Notes: a model not told the origin generated them from the letters alone. DNA of 64,000 bases from an uncultured Hyphomicrobiales bacterium (GCA_943908365.1 CALTTH010000013.1:7850-71849); one strand, 5' to 3'. Shown: positions 8,298 to 17,333, numbered from the stretch's first letter. Translations and numbers: made by a program.

Positions 8298-9295
8298 CGA
8301 CGATGGCACGCAGGGGGGAGCAAGGCATGCCAACGACGCTCGATCATTTCCGGCCGGATGAATATTCGCCCTATCACTTCTTCAGTTCGGAAGAGTGGTC
8401 GAAATTCCGTGCCGACACGCCCCTGACGCTGTCTGCCGACGAGGTGAAACGACTCCGATCGCTTGATGACCCTATCGATCTCGACGAGGTTCGGCGGATC
8501 TATTTGTCGCTCTCGCGACTGCTCTCGTCCCATGTGGAAGCGTCGCAACTGCTCTTCGAGCAGCGCAACCGCTTCCTCAACATGGAACACGTCAACAAGA
8601 CGCCTTTCGTCATCGGCATTGCGGGCTCTGTTGCGGTCGGGAAATCCACCACGGCGCGTATTCTGAAAGAGCTTCTGGCGCGCTGGCCTTCCAGCCCAAA
8701 GGTCGATCTGATCACCACGGACGGCTTTCTCTACCCGAACGAGGTGCTGCGGCGTGAAAACCTGATGGAGCGCAAGGGCTTTCCCGAAAGCTACGATATC
8801 GGAGCGCTGCTGCGCTTTCTCTCCGCTATCAAGGCGGGCCAGCCGAACGTCCAGGCGCCCCGCTATTCACACCTTGTCTATGACGTGCTGCCCAGCGAGT
8901 TCACCAATGTCGATCGGCCCGACATCCTGATTTTCGAAGGCATCAACGTGCTGCAGGCACGCAACCTGCCAGCTGGCGGGCGCATCGTGCCAATGGTGTC
9001 CGACTTCTTCGATTTTTCGATCTATATCGATGCGGACGAGACGATCATCCATAACTGGTACGTCAACCGTTTCATGAATTTGCGCAAGACAGCCTTCCGC
9101 GATCCGACATCCTACTTCAATCGGTATGCGTCGATCTCTGAGACGGCCGCTCTGGCGATCGCCGAAGGTCTCTGGGAAAACATCAATCTGAAGAACCTGC
9201 GCGAGAATATCGTGCCGACAAGACCACGCGCAGACCTGATCCTGCGAAAAGGCCAGAACCATCTGATCGACATGGTGGCGTTGAGAAAGCTGTAA
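8294..9295 (+). CDS. coaA: type I pantothenate kinase
   Basis: Phosphorylates pantothenate, the first committed step of CoA synthesis. 333 aa from the first ATG. An ATG at 8327 (MPTTLDHFRPDEYSPYHFFS) has a much better ribosome site (GGGGGGAG, 6-7 bases upstream), giving 322 aa close to the family length, and could be the true start. P-loop GSVAVGKST is near residue 112, and YSHLVYDVLP and NVLQARNLP are CoaA signatures. Last gene of the his-coaA operon; converges on arfB. Confidence 0.96.
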   Translation: MTTMARRGEQGMPTTLDHFRPDEYSPYHFFSSEEWSKFRADTPLTLSADEVKRLRSLDDPIDLDEVRRIYLSLSRLLSSHVEASQLLFEQRNRFLNMEHVNKTPFVIGIAGSVAVGKSTTARILKELLARWPSSPKVDLITTDGFLYPNEVLRRENLMERKGFPESYDIGALLRFLSAIKAGQPNVQAPRYSHLVYDVLPSEFTNVDRPDILIFEGINVLQARNLPAGGRIVPMVSDFFDFSIYIDADETIIHNWYVNRFMNLRKTAFRDPTSYFNRYASISETAALAIAEGLWENINLKNLRENIVPTRPRADLILRKGQNHLIDMVALRKL

Positions 9296-9349
9296 TACCA
9301 AAGCTCACTGATGCTTCGGTTCAAGCCATCTCTCAGCACCGAGGCACGG

Positions 9350-9784
9350 CTAGTCCTGGCCCGGCTTGCTGCGCATCTTCTTCACGTCCGAGCGGCCTGA
9401 TTTTGCTTTCAGTCGCCGCTCGACAGAGCCTTTCGTCGGCTTCGTGGCCTTGCGAGGCGGCGGCGGCGGCTCGGCTGCCTTGAGGATCAGTTCCTTCAGA
9501 CGCTCCCGCGCATCTTCCCGGTTTCGCTCCTGCGTGCGGAACTGGCTGGCCTCGATCATCAGCACGCCTTCTTTCGAGACGCGCCGTCCACCAAGCTTGA
9601 CGAGATTGGTCTTGATGCGGTCCGACAGCGCCGGCGAGGCCGTGATGTTGAAGAACAATTGCACGGCGGTGGAGACCTTGTTGACATTCTGCCCGCCCGG
9701 CCCACCAGCCAGCACAAATTGCTCCGTCAGTTCCCATCCGGCAATCGTTATTCTGCTGCTGATATAAAGGGGCGCGCTTGCCAT
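9350..9784 (-). CDS. arfB: alternative ribosome-rescue peptidyl-tRNA hydrolase ArfB (YaeJ)
   Basis: 144 aa release-factor-like protein that hydrolyses peptidyl-tRNA on stalled ribosomes. GGQ motif at residues 30-32 within LAGGPGGQNVNKVST. The C-terminus is a basic tail (RRLKAKSGRSDVKKMRSKPG), which in ArfB enters the empty mRNA channel. It lacks the stop-codon recognition domain of RF1/RF2. The start at 9784 is chosen because GGAG sits 8 bases upstream. Single gene between coaA (convergent) and pckA. Confidence 0.93.
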   Translation of the reverse strand: MASAPLYISSRITIAGWELTEQFVLAGGPGGQNVNKVSTAVQLFFNITASPALSDRIKTNLVKLGGRRVSKEGVLMIEASQFRTQERNREDARERLKELILKAAEPPPPPRKATKPTKGSVERRLKAKSGRSDVKKMRSKPGQD

Positions 9785-9881
9785 GTCATTCTCCGGCAGG
9801 CGTGATGCCACAGATGTGGTTGAATGAAAACAGTTGAGAATGCTTCAAGCGCTAGAATGATCGTATCGCGGCATCAAACAA

Positions 9882-9904
9882 AAACCCGGCGCGAGGCCGG
9901 GTTT
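9882..9904 (-). terminator. intrinsic terminator of pckA
   Basis: AAACCCGGC and GCCGGGTTT form a 9-bp stem around a 5-base loop. On the minus strand it is followed by a T-rich tail (GGGTTTTTGTTTG). It lies 23 bp past the pckA stop. Confidence 0.88.
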
Positions 9905-9927
9905 CGTATCGTGAAGAGGTCGAGCTC

Positions 9928-11538
9928 TTACTCGGCAGCCGCCAGCAAGCCTGGAGCCGCATCGCGCACCGTGCTATCGACATGGTCTTCGAACTTGGTG
10001 AAGTTCGTGACGAACATGTTGACCAGTTTTTTGGCCTGCGCGTCGTAGGCAGCGCCATCGGCCCAGGTCGAGCGCGGATCGAGAATGCTGTTGTCGATGC
10101 CTTCAAGCGAGGTCGGCACGGCAAAGCCAAAATTGGCGTCGGTGCGGAACTGGGCGTTCTTCAGCTCGCCGGTTAGGGCGGCGGTCAGAAGCGCGCGGGT
10201 AGCCTTGATCGGCATACGCTTGCCGATGCCATAGGCACCACCGGTCCAGCCGGTATTGACCAGCCAGCAATCTACGCCGTGCTGCGCGATCAGATCACGC
10301 AGCAGGTTGCCGTATTCGGTCGGGTGACGCGGCATAAAGGGAGCGCCGAAGCAGGTCGAGAAGGTGGCTTCCGGTTCGGTCACGCCCTTTTCCGTGCCGG
10401 CGACCTTGGCGGTGTAGCCGGAGAGGAAGTGGTACATGGCCTGTTCCGGCGTCAGACGCGCAATCGGCGGCAGAACGCCGAAGGCATCAGCCGTCAGCAT
10501 GATGATCGTCTTGGGGTGACCTGCAAGGCCGGTCTTCGAGGCGTTCGGAATGAAGTGCAGCGGGTAAGCACTACGCGTATTTTCCGTCAGCGAATTGTCG
10601 TTGAAATCCGGAACGCGGTTTTCGTCGAGAACGACGTTTTCCAGAACCGTGCCGAAGCGACGGGTTGCCGCGTAGATTTCAGGCTCAGCTTCCGCCGACA
10701 ACTTGATCGCCTTGGCGTAGCAGCCGCCTTCGAAATTGAAGATGCCATCTTCGCCCCAGCCATGCTCATCGTCGCCGATCAGCGTACGCGCGGGATCGGC
10801 AGACAACGTGGTCTTGCCGGTGCCGGAGAGGCCGAAGAACACAGCCGCATCGCCTTCCGGACCGACATTGGCCGAGCAGTGCATCGGCATGACGCCCTTG
10901 GCGGGCAGCAGGTAGTTGAGAACCGTGAAGACCGACTTCTTGTTTTCGCCGGCATAGGATGTGCCGCCGATGAGGACGATGCCCTTGGTCAGGTCGCAGG
11001 CGATCACCGTTTCGGTGCGTACGCCGTGACGGGCAGGATCGGCCTTGAAGCTCGGCAGGTTGATGATGGTGAGCTTCTGCTTGAACGAGGCAAGCTTCTC
11101 GCGCGCCGGGCGGATCAGCAGGTTGCGAATGAAGAGGCCGTGCCAGGCAAGCTCGGTAACGACGCGGGTCGGCAGCGCATTTTCTTCATCGGCACCGCCG
11201 ACGAGATCCTGAACGTAGAGTGTCTTGCCGGCGGCATGCGCGAGCATATCCTTGTGCAAGATTTCAAAATGCTCAGGCGACAGTGGCTTGTTGTTGTCCC
11301 ACCAAATGGTGTTTTCAGTGTGGGCATCGCGCACCACAAATTTGTCCTTCGGCGAACGGCCGGTGTGCTGGCCGGTGACGGCGCGGAGCGCGCCATCCAC
11401 CGTCACATCCGCTTCGCCGTTGCGGATCGATTCTTCGTACAATTCACTCTCTATGAGGTTGTAATGTACGACCGCGGCTTCGCCCAGACCAAGTGCAGCC
11501 ACACCGTTTTCTGGATTGTGTACTCCGAGTTCTTTCAT
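9928..11538 (-). CDS. pckA: phosphoenolpyruvate carboxykinase (ATP)
   Basis: 536 aa; ATP-dependent decarboxylation of oxaloacetate to PEP, the first step of gluconeogenesis. The kinase P-loop GLSGTGKTTLS is at about residues 236-246. GGTSYAGENKKSVF holds the metal and substrate residues, and GQHTGRSPKDKFVV is the N-terminal signature. Family length is complete. It is transcribed away from chvI across a 338-bp gap that holds a 13-bp inverted repeat. A divergent pckA/chvI-chvG arrangement is typical of agrobacteria and rhizobia. Confidence 0.97.
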   Translation of the reverse strand: MKELGVHNPENGVAALGLGEAAVVHYNLIESELYEESIRNGEADVTVDGALRAVTGQHTGRSPKDKFVVRDAHTENTIWWDNNKPLSPEHFEILHKDMLAHAAGKTLYVQDLVGGADEENALPTRVVTELAWHGLFIRNLLIRPAREKLASFKQKLTIINLPSFKADPARHGVRTETVIACDLTKGIVLIGGTSYAGENKKSVFTVLNYLLPAKGVMPMHCSANVGPEGDAAVFFGLSGTGKTTLSADPARTLIGDDEHGWGEDGIFNFEGGCYAKAIKLSAEAEPEIYAATRRFGTVLENVVLDENRVPDFNDNSLTENTRSAYPLHFIPNASKTGLAGHPKTIIMLTADAFGVLPPIARLTPEQAMYHFLSGYTAKVAGTEKGVTEPEATFSTCFGAPFMPRHPTEYGNLLRDLIAQHGVDCWLVNTGWTGGAYGIGKRMPIKATRALLTAALTGELKNAQFRTDANFGFAVPTSLEGIDNSILDPRSTWADGAAYDAQAKKLVNMFVTNFTKFEDHVDSTVRDAAPGLLAAAE

Positions 11539-11650
11539 GGCGCGTTCCCTTTTTCTGAATGCAAGCCGTTCAAATTTTCAGTGAAGCTACCGGCAAGAAA
11601 GAAGATTGGCAAGATGCCTTTCCAAAAATGTCTAATAATTTCAATATATT

Positions 11651-11688
11651 AATCGATTTAAAAGATTTTATTCCTTTTTAAATCGGTT
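11651..11688. promoter_or_regulatory. inverted repeat in the pckA-chvI gap
   Basis: The 338-bp gap 11539-11876 holds no supported gene. Inside it AATCGATTTAAAA (11651-11663) and TTTTAAATCGGTT (11676-11688) are inverted repeats matching at 12 of 13 positions, with a 12-bp AT-rich spacer. It lies 113 bp upstream of the pckA start and 188 bp upstream of chvI. It could be an operator for either gene, or an AT-rich promoter region. No regulator can be named from sequence. Confidence 0.4.
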
Positions 11689-11876
11689 TAGTCGGCTCGC
11701 AAATCCCGACTCTTGACGCCATCTGGAAAATCCTCCTGCGAAGCGGTGCTTTCTGGGGGCTTGGCCTTTGCCACAATTTGTTCCACCTTTATACTCATGA
11801 GACGTGTTCACGGCGCACAACCTAGGCTGGGTGAATGTCGGGAGCAGAGATTGCAATGACGACGGAGACCAATTTT

Positions 11877-12602
11877 ATGCAGACGATTGCGCTTGTAGAC
11901 GACGACCGTAATATCCTGACATCGGTGTCGATCGCGCTCGAAGCGGAAGGCTACAAGGTCGAAACGTATACCGATGGCGCTTCCGCCCTGGACGGGCTTA
12001 TTGCGCGCCCGCCGCAGCTGGCGATCTTCGATATCAAGATGCCGCGTATGGATGGCATGGAGCTTTTGCGCCGTCTGCGGCAGAAGTCGGACCTTCCCGT
12101 CATCTTCCTCACTTCCAAGGATGAGGAGATCGACGAATTGTTCGGCTTGAAGATGGGCGCCGACGATTTCATCACCAAACCGTTTTCGCAGCGCCTTCTG
12201 GTGGAGCGCGTCAAGGCGATCCTGCGCCGCGCGAGCAGTCGCGAAGCGGCCGCCACCGGCACAAACCCGGTCAAGACCGCGGCCGACCAGGCGGCCAGAA
12301 CTCTCGAACGCGGACAGCTTGCCATGGACCAGGAGCGCCACACCTGCACCTGGAAGGGTGAGCCGGTGACACTGACCGTTACCGAATTCCTGATCCTGCA
12401 CTCGCTGGCGCAGCGCCCAGGCGTCGTCAAAAGCCGCGATGCGCTGATGGATGCCGCCTATGACGAGCAGGTCTATGTCGACGACCGTACCATCGACAGC
12501 CACATCAAGCGCCTGCGCAAGAAGTTCAAACTGGTCGACAATGACTTCGACATGATTGAAACGCTTTACGGTGTGGGCTATCGCTTCCGCGAAGCGGCGT
12601 AA
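11877..12602 (+). CDS. chvI: response regulator ChvI (OmpR family)
   Basis: 241 aa from MQTIALVDDDRNILTSVSIA. Receiver domain with phospho-acceptor Asp52 in FDIKMPRMDG, acidic pocket DDD at 8-10, and Lys in ITKPFS near 102. The C-terminal winged helix ends in DSHIKRLRKKF and YGVGYRFREAA. The start at 11877 has GGAG 9 bases upstream; an in-frame ATG at 11856 is the alternative (248 aa). ChvI with ChvG responds to acid and envelope stress and is needed for virulence or symbiosis in Agrobacterium and Sinorhizobium. chvG follows 42 bp later. Confidence 0.96.
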   Translation: MQTIALVDDDRNILTSVSIALEAEGYKVETYTDGASALDGLIARPPQLAIFDIKMPRMDGMELLRRLRQKSDLPVIFLTSKDEEIDELFGLKMGADDFITKPFSQRLLVERVKAILRRASSREAAATGTNPVKTAADQAARTLERGQLAMDQERHTCTWKGEPVTLTVTEFLILHSLAQRPGVVKSRDALMDAAYDEQVYVDDRTIDSHIKRLRKKFKLVDNDFDMIETLYGVGYRFREAA

Positions 12603-12644
12603 GGCCGGTTAATGACACCGCGTAAGCGGGGCTGAGGAACGCAC

Positions 12645-14435
12645 GTGCTGAACAAAACGCAGGATAGCGCATCGGAGACCTCCGATGCCGACGACCGTGA
12701 GAGCGGTCGACGGCACCGGATTCATCCGCTGACGATCATCCGGCGTATCTTCGGCAATGCCGTCTTTTCCAGTCTGACGCGCCGCATTCTTTTCTTCAAC
12801 GTTGCGGCGACGGTGGTTCTTGTCGGTGGTATTCTCTACCTCAATCAGTTTCGCGAAGGGCTGATCGATGCGCGCGTCGAAAGCCTGCTGACGCAGGGCG
12901 AAATCATCGCCGGTGCGATCTCCGCTTCGGCCTCGGTCGATACCAATTCGATCACCATCAATCCGGAAAAGCTGCTGGAGTTGCAGGCGGGTCAGAGCAT
13001 CACGCCGGTGCCGAATGACGAGGATCTGAGCTTCCCGATCAATCCGGAGCGTGTTGCTCCCGTTCTTCGCCGCCTGATTTCCCCGACCCGCACCCGCGCC
13101 CGTCTCTTCGATGCGGATGCGAACCTGCTTCTCGATTCCCGGCATCTTTATTCACGCGGGCAGGTGCTACGCTACGACCTGCCGCCGGTAACACCTGAAA
13201 CCCAGACCTGGGGCGAGTGGTTTGCCAGCCTGTTCAACCGCATGCTGCAGCCAAGCAGCCTGCCGCTTTATAAAGAAACGCCGGGCGGTGACGGATCGAT
13301 CTACCCCGAAGTGATGAATGCGCTGACGGGTGTTCGCGGCGCTGTCGTGCGCGTCACGGAAAAGGGTGAGTTGATCGTTTCGGTGGCCGTTCCGGTGCAA
13401 CGCTTCCGCGCGGTGCTGGGCGTTCTGCTGCTATCGACACAGGCCGGCGATATCGACAAGATCGTTCATGCGGAACGTCTGGCGATTATGCGCGTCTTCG
13501 GCATTGCGACGCTGGTCAATATCGTTCTGTCGCTGCTTCTTTCTTCCACCATTGCCACACCGCTCCGCCGTCTCTCTGCCGCCGCGATCCGCGTGCGCCG
13601 TGGCGCCAAGGCGCGTGAGGAAATACCGGACTTCTCTGCGCGTCAGGACGAGATCGGCAACCTCTCGATTGCCCTTCGCGAAATGACCAATGCCCTTTAC
13701 GACCGGATCGATGCCATCGAGAGTTTTGCGGCGGATGTCAGCCACGAGTTGAAGAACCCGTTGACCTCGCTGCGCAGCGCGGTGGAAACGCTGCCGCGTG
13801 CCAAGACGGAAGAATCCAAACAGCGCCTCACCGAAATCATCTTTCACGATGTCCGCCGTCTCGACCGCCTGATCAGCGACATTTCCGATGCCTCGCGTCT
13901 CGACGCGGAACTGGCGCGTGCCGATTCCTCGCCTGTCGATCTCGAGGTCTTGCTGAATGGCCTTGTCGAAATCTCGCGACAGATTTCCAGCAAGAAGAAG
14001 ACGGTTACCATCGATTATGTGGCCGACCACAAGCCGGGCGTGAAGACCAGCTACGTCGTTAACGGCCACGATCTTCGCCTTGGCCAGATCGTTACCAACC
14101 TGATCGAAAATGCCCGCTCCTTCGTTTCGCAGGATGGCGGGCGCATCTTCGTGCACCTGCTGCGGCACAAGGATCGCTGCCTGATCCGCGTCGAGGACAA
14201 TGGTCCCGGCATCCAGGCCGAAGATATCGACCGTATTTTTGAGCGCTTCTACACCGACCGTCCTGCGAGCGAAGGTTTCGGCCAGAACTCCGGTCTCGGC
14301 CTCTCGATCAGCCGTCAGATTGCCGAAGCCCATGGCGGTACGCTGAAGGCGGAAAACATCATCGACAAATATGGTGTGATCTCCGGTGCCCGCTTCACCC
14401 TGTCGCTTCCTGCCACCCCGACGCATGAGCGCTGA
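12645..14435 (+). CDS. chvG: sensor histidine kinase ChvG (ExoS family)
   Basis: 596 aa with GTG start. A cytoplasmic N-terminus is followed by a membrane helix (about 45-68), a periplasmic sensor of about 200 aa, a second membrane helix (about 277-297), a HAMP linker, and an H-box FAADVSHELKNPLTSLRSA with phospho-acceptor His367. The HATPase domain has NLIENA, VEDNGPGI and GLGLSISRQIAEAHGG. The periplasmic part is where the repressor ExoR binds in Sinorhizobium (known for the family; exoR is not in this window). The 3' end overlaps the hprK start by 11 bp. Confidence 0.96.
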   Translation: MLNKTQDSASETSDADDRESGRRHRIHPLTIIRRIFGNAVFSSLTRRILFFNVAATVVLVGGILYLNQFREGLIDARVESLLTQGEIIAGAISASASVDTNSITINPEKLLELQAGQSITPVPNDEDLSFPINPERVAPVLRRLISPTRTRARLFDADANLLLDSRHLYSRGQVLRYDLPPVTPETQTWGEWFASLFNRMLQPSSLPLYKETPGGDGSIYPEVMNALTGVRGAVVRVTEKGELIVSVAVPVQRFRAVLGVLLLSTQAGDIDKIVHAERLAIMRVFGIATLVNIVLSLLLSSTIATPLRRLSAAAIRVRRGAKAREEIPDFSARQDEIGNLSIALREMTNALYDRIDAIESFAADVSHELKNPLTSLRSAVETLPRAKTEESKQRLTEIIFHDVRRLDRLISDISDASRLDAELARADSSPVDLEVLLNGLVEISRQISSKKKTVTIDYVADHKPGVKTSYVVNGHDLRLGQIVTNLIENARSFVSQDGGRIFVHLLRHKDRCLIRVEDNGPGIQAEDIDRIFERFYTDRPASEGFGQNSGLGLSISRQIAEAHGGTLKAENIIDKYGVISGARFTLSLPATPTHER

Positions 14436-14889
14436 TCGCATCAACTACCACGCCACTGCGATCGTCATTGACGAAACGGGGATTTTGTTTGTCGGTCCCT
14501 CAGGTAGCGGCAAGAGCGAGCTTGCCTTCAGCTTCCTGACGGAGGCACAGCGTTGCGGCTTGTCGGCGGCGCTCGTCGCGGACGATCAGGTTCTGATGTC
14601 GTCTCAAGATGGACGCGTTCTTGTCGAACGGCCGGAGAGCATTGCCGGGCTCCTGGAACTGCGCGGCAGCGGCATCATCGAACTTCAGAGCATCAAATCA
14701 GCAACCATCGACTATGCCGTAACACCCGTTGCACATCCGCAGTCCCCTCGCCTCCCACCAAGGGATGAATGGCTGGATTTGCCGACCGGCAACAGGCTAC
14801 CGCTCATCCGGATCCCGCTTTCCAGTATCACGCCCTATGGAAAATTTGCTGCACTTGCTCAAAATCTGTTCAAAGCCAAGGGAAAGTGA
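14425..14889 (+). CDS. hprK: short HPr kinase/phosphorylase (catalytic domain only)
   Basis: 154 aa, about half the length of the Firmicutes enzyme: only the C-terminal kinase domain is present, the usual alphaproteobacterial form. The P-loop GPSGSGKS is at residues 24-31. LLELRGSGIIEL matches the HprK signature with its acidic and Arg residues. It phosphorylates a serine of HPr; HPr is encoded two genes downstream. The start at 14425 overlaps the end of chvG, so expression is coupled to the two-component system. Confidence 0.93.
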   Translation: MSADRINYHATAIVIDETGILFVGPSGSGKSELAFSFLTEAQRCGLSAALVADDQVLMSSQDGRVLVERPESIAGLLELRGSGIIELQSIKSATIDYAVTPVAHPQSPRLPPRDEWLDLPTGNRLPLIRIPLSSITPYGKFAALAQNLFKAKGK

Positions 14890-15035
14890 ACAAAAATCCC
14901 CTGTTTGGGGGCTTGCGCTTCCCATTTTCCTCATCAAGATGTCGTCCCACCGATGGACAGGTTTGCGGCATTGCGATAGGGCGGCACACCAGACGCAAGT
15001 CCAGGTGGCAAAGTGCGTGTGTAAGGGAGCATTTC

Positions 15036-15437
15036 ATGATCGGACTAGTGCTTGTCACTCATGGCAAGCTGGCTGAGGAATTTCGTCACGCGGTAGAGCA
15101 TGTGGTCGGTCCTCAGAAGTTGATCGAGACCGTATCGATTGGTCCCGAGGACGACATGGATCAGCGTCGGCAGGATATCATCGATGCCGTCACACGCGCC
15201 AATGACGGCAATGGCGTCATCATCCTGACAGACATGTTTGGCGGAACGCCGTCCAACCTCGCCATCTCGGTGATGAGCAGCGGCACCGTCGAAGTGATTG
15301 CCGGCGTCAATCTTCCTATGTTGATCAAGCTTGCCGGTATTCGCAGCGAAGACAACATGGACAAGGCTCTGCAGGAGTCCTCCGATGCCGGTCGCAAATA
15401 TATCAACGTCGCCAGCCGCGTTCTCAGCGGCAAATAA
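15036..15437 (+). CDS. PTS EIIA, mannose family (regulatory PTS)
   Basis: 133 aa, EIIA-Man fold. MIGLVLVTHGKLAEEF carries phospho-acceptor His9; ILTDMFGGTPSNLAIS is the other family signature. No EIIB, EIIC or EIID gene is nearby, so it is probably part of the regulatory, non-transporting PTS known from alphaproteobacteria (PtsP, HPr, EIIA-Ntr and this EIIA). AAGGGAG lies 8 bases before the ATG. The 146-bp gap after hprK may hold its own promoter; HPr follows 14 bp later. Often called manX or ptsM. Confidence 0.92.
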   Translation: MIGLVLVTHGKLAEEFRHAVEHVVGPQKLIETVSIGPEDDMDQRRQDIIDAVTRANDGNGVIILTDMFGGTPSNLAISVMSSGTVEVIAGVNLPMLIKLAGIRSEDNMDKALQESSDAGRKYINVASRVLSGK

Positions 15438-15451
15438 GAAGAACACGCGTC

Positions 15452-15727
15452 ATGTCCTCACTGTCGAAGGAACTGCTGATCGTCAACAAGCGCGGTCTGC
15501 ACGCGCGCGCCTCTGCAAAATTTGTGCAGATGGTGGAGAAGTTTGACGCAGCCGTCAGCGTTTCGAAGGACGGCATGACGGTGGGCGGCACTTCGATCAT
15601 GGGTCTGATGATGCTGGCGGCGAGCCCCGGATGCACGGTTTTTGTCGAAGCAAGTGGCAATCAGGCGGAAGAAGCACTTGCAGCACTCGAGGCGCTGGTT
15701 GCGGATCGGTTTGGCGAAGAACTTTGA
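15452..15727 (+). CDS. ptsH: phosphocarrier protein HPr
   Basis: 91 aa. Phospho-transfer His17 is in KRGLHARASAKF. The regulatory serine is probably Ser48 in GGTSIMGLMML, the site for the HprK encoded just upstream. Downstream of the EIIA gene by 14 bp. In alphaproteobacteria this HPr passes phosphate to EIIA proteins that signal carbon and nitrogen state rather than transport sugar. Confidence 0.94.
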   Translation: MSSLSKELLIVNKRGLHARASAKFVQMVEKFDAAVSVSKDGMTVGGTSIMGLMMLAASPGCTVFVEASGNQAEEALAALEALVADRFGEEL

Positions 15728-15743
15728 TAACCATCGTATAAAG

Positions 15744-15763
15744 ACATAAAGACTTCTTTATAT
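15744..15763. promoter_or_regulatory. palindromic operator candidate upstream of ahcY
   Basis: ACATAAAGACTTCTTTATAT is a near-perfect palindrome (8 of 9 positions in each arm, 2-base centre). The TATAAAGAC just before it repeats the left half. It lies 95 bp upstream of the ahcY start. ArsR-family regulators of S-adenosylhomocysteine recycling (SahR type) bind comparable palindromes upstream of ahcY, metF and metH in proteobacteria. Assignment to such a regulator is inference; no regulator gene is in the window. Confidence 0.45.
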
Positions 15764-15857
15764 GATTATTGCCAGATCGGCGATTGCCTGTTAGAAACGC
15801 AGCCTGAATTGCAAGGCAGCGGCACGGGTCCCTGCCATTTTTGAGCAGGAGATCTTT

Positions 15858-17258
15858 ATGAGCGCTGACAAAGACTACATAGTCGCGGACATCAACCTTG
15901 CCGATTACGGCCGCAAGGAACTGGACATTGCCGAAACCGAAATGCCGGGCCTGATGGCCTGCCGCAGCGAATTCGGTCAGAGCAAGCCGCTGAAGGGCGC
16001 ACGCATCTCCGGTTCGCTGCACATGACGATCCAGACCGCCGTCTTGATCGAGACCCTAAAAGAACTCGGCGCCGATATTCGCTGGGCATCGTGCAACATC
16101 TTCTCGACGCAGGATCACGCTGCTGCAGCCATCGCGGCTGCCGGCATTCCGGTCTTTGCCGTCAAGGGTGAAAGCCTGACGGAATATTGGGAATATACCG
16201 ACAAGATCTTCCAGTGGGCCGATGGCGGTCTCTCCAACATGATCCTGGATGATGGTGGCGATGCCACCATGTACATCCTGCTCGGTGCGCGCGCCGAAGC
16301 TGGCGAAGACGTTTTGTCGAACCCAGGCTCGGAGGAAGAAGAAATTCTTGTCGCGCAGATCAAGAAGCGCCTTCAGGCTTCGCCAGGTTGGTTCACCAAG
16401 CAGCGCGACGCGATCAAGGGCGTGACCGAAGAAACCACGACAGGCGTTCATCGTCTCTACGATCTCAGCAAGAAGGGTCTTCTCCCCTTCCCGGCGATCA
16501 ACGTCAATGACAGCGTCACCAAGTCGAAGTTCGACAACAAGTATGGCTGCAAGGAATCGCTGGTTGACGGTATCCGTCGCGCCACCGACGTCATGATGGC
16601 CGGCAAGGTCGCCGTCGTTTGCGGTTACGGCGATGTCGGTAAGGGTTCTGCTGCGTCGCTTCAGGGCGCTGGCGCCCGCGTCAAGGTCACCGAAATCGAC
16701 CCGATCTGCGCCCTTCAGGCTGCCATGGACGGCTTCGAAGTCGTTCGCCTGGAAGACGTCGTGTCTTCGGCAGACATCTTCATCACCACCACCGGCAACA
16801 AGGACGTCATCCGCATCGAGCATATGCGCGAGATGAAGGACATGGCGATCGTCGGCAATATTGGCCACTTCGACAATGAAATTCAGGTCGCTTCGCTGAA
16901 GAACCTGAAGTGGACCAACATCAAGCCGCAGGTCGACATGATCGAGTTCGCCAAGGGCAACCGCATGATCCTTCTGTCGGAAGGCCGCCTACTGAACCTT
17001 GGCAATGCGACCGGTCACCCTTCCTTCGTCATGTCGGCCTCGTTCACCAACCAGGTGCTCGGCCAGATTGAGCTCTTCACCAAGCAAGGCGAGTACAAGA
17101 ACGACGTTTACGTGCTGCCGAAGCACCTCGATGAAAAGGTCGCGCGCCTTCACCTTGAGAAGCTCGGCGTGAAGCTGACCGAACTTTCCGACACGCAGGC
17201 AGATTATATCGGCGTCTCGAAGACGGGTCCGTTCAAGGCAGAACACTACAGATATTGA
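15858..17258 (+). CDS. ahcY: adenosylhomocysteinase
   Basis: 466 aa; hydrolyses S-adenosylhomocysteine to homocysteine and adenosine, completing the activated methyl cycle. The NAD-binding motif GYGDVGKGSA is at about residues 256-265. Substrate signatures are SCNIFSTQDHAAAA and KKGLLPFPAINVNDSVTKSK. It ends in the conserved KAEHYRY, where the Lys-Tyr tail contacts the NAD of the neighbouring subunit. GGAG precedes the ATG. Single-gene unit with a palindrome upstream and a strong terminator downstream. Confidence 0.98.
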   Translation: MSADKDYIVADINLADYGRKELDIAETEMPGLMACRSEFGQSKPLKGARISGSLHMTIQTAVLIETLKELGADIRWASCNIFSTQDHAAAAIAAAGIPVFAVKGESLTEYWEYTDKIFQWADGGLSNMILDDGGDATMYILLGARAEAGEDVLSNPGSEEEEILVAQIKKRLQASPGWFTKQRDAIKGVTEETTTGVHRLYDLSKKGLLPFPAINVNDSVTKSKFDNKYGCKESLVDGIRRATDVMMAGKVAVVCGYGDVGKGSAASLQGAGARVKVTEIDPICALQAAMDGFEVVRLEDVVSSADIFITTTGNKDVIRIEHMREMKDMAIVGNIGHFDNEIQVASLKNLKWTNIKPQVDMIEFAKGNRMILLSEGRLLNLGNATGHPSFVMSASFTNQVLGQIELFTKQGEYKNDVYVLPKHLDEKVARLHLEKLGVKLTELSDTQADYIGVSKTGPFKAEHYRY

Positions 17259-17299
17259 TTTCATAGTTAATATCCACATCAATTACACCACATCTAGGC

Positions 17300-17333
17300 A
17301 TCGCGGACTTGACAAAGTCCGCGATTTCTTTTT
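17300..17333 (+). terminator. intrinsic terminator of ahcY
   Basis: ATCGCGGACTT and AAGTCCGCGAT form a perfect 11-bp stem with a 4-base loop (GACA), followed by TTTCTTTTT. It starts 41 bp after the ahcY stop. Confidence 0.93.

Noticed and set aside
15728..15857. SAH or SAM riboswitch in the ahcY leader
   Set aside because: No conserved core of these riboswitches was recognised; the palindrome explains the region better as a protein-binding site.
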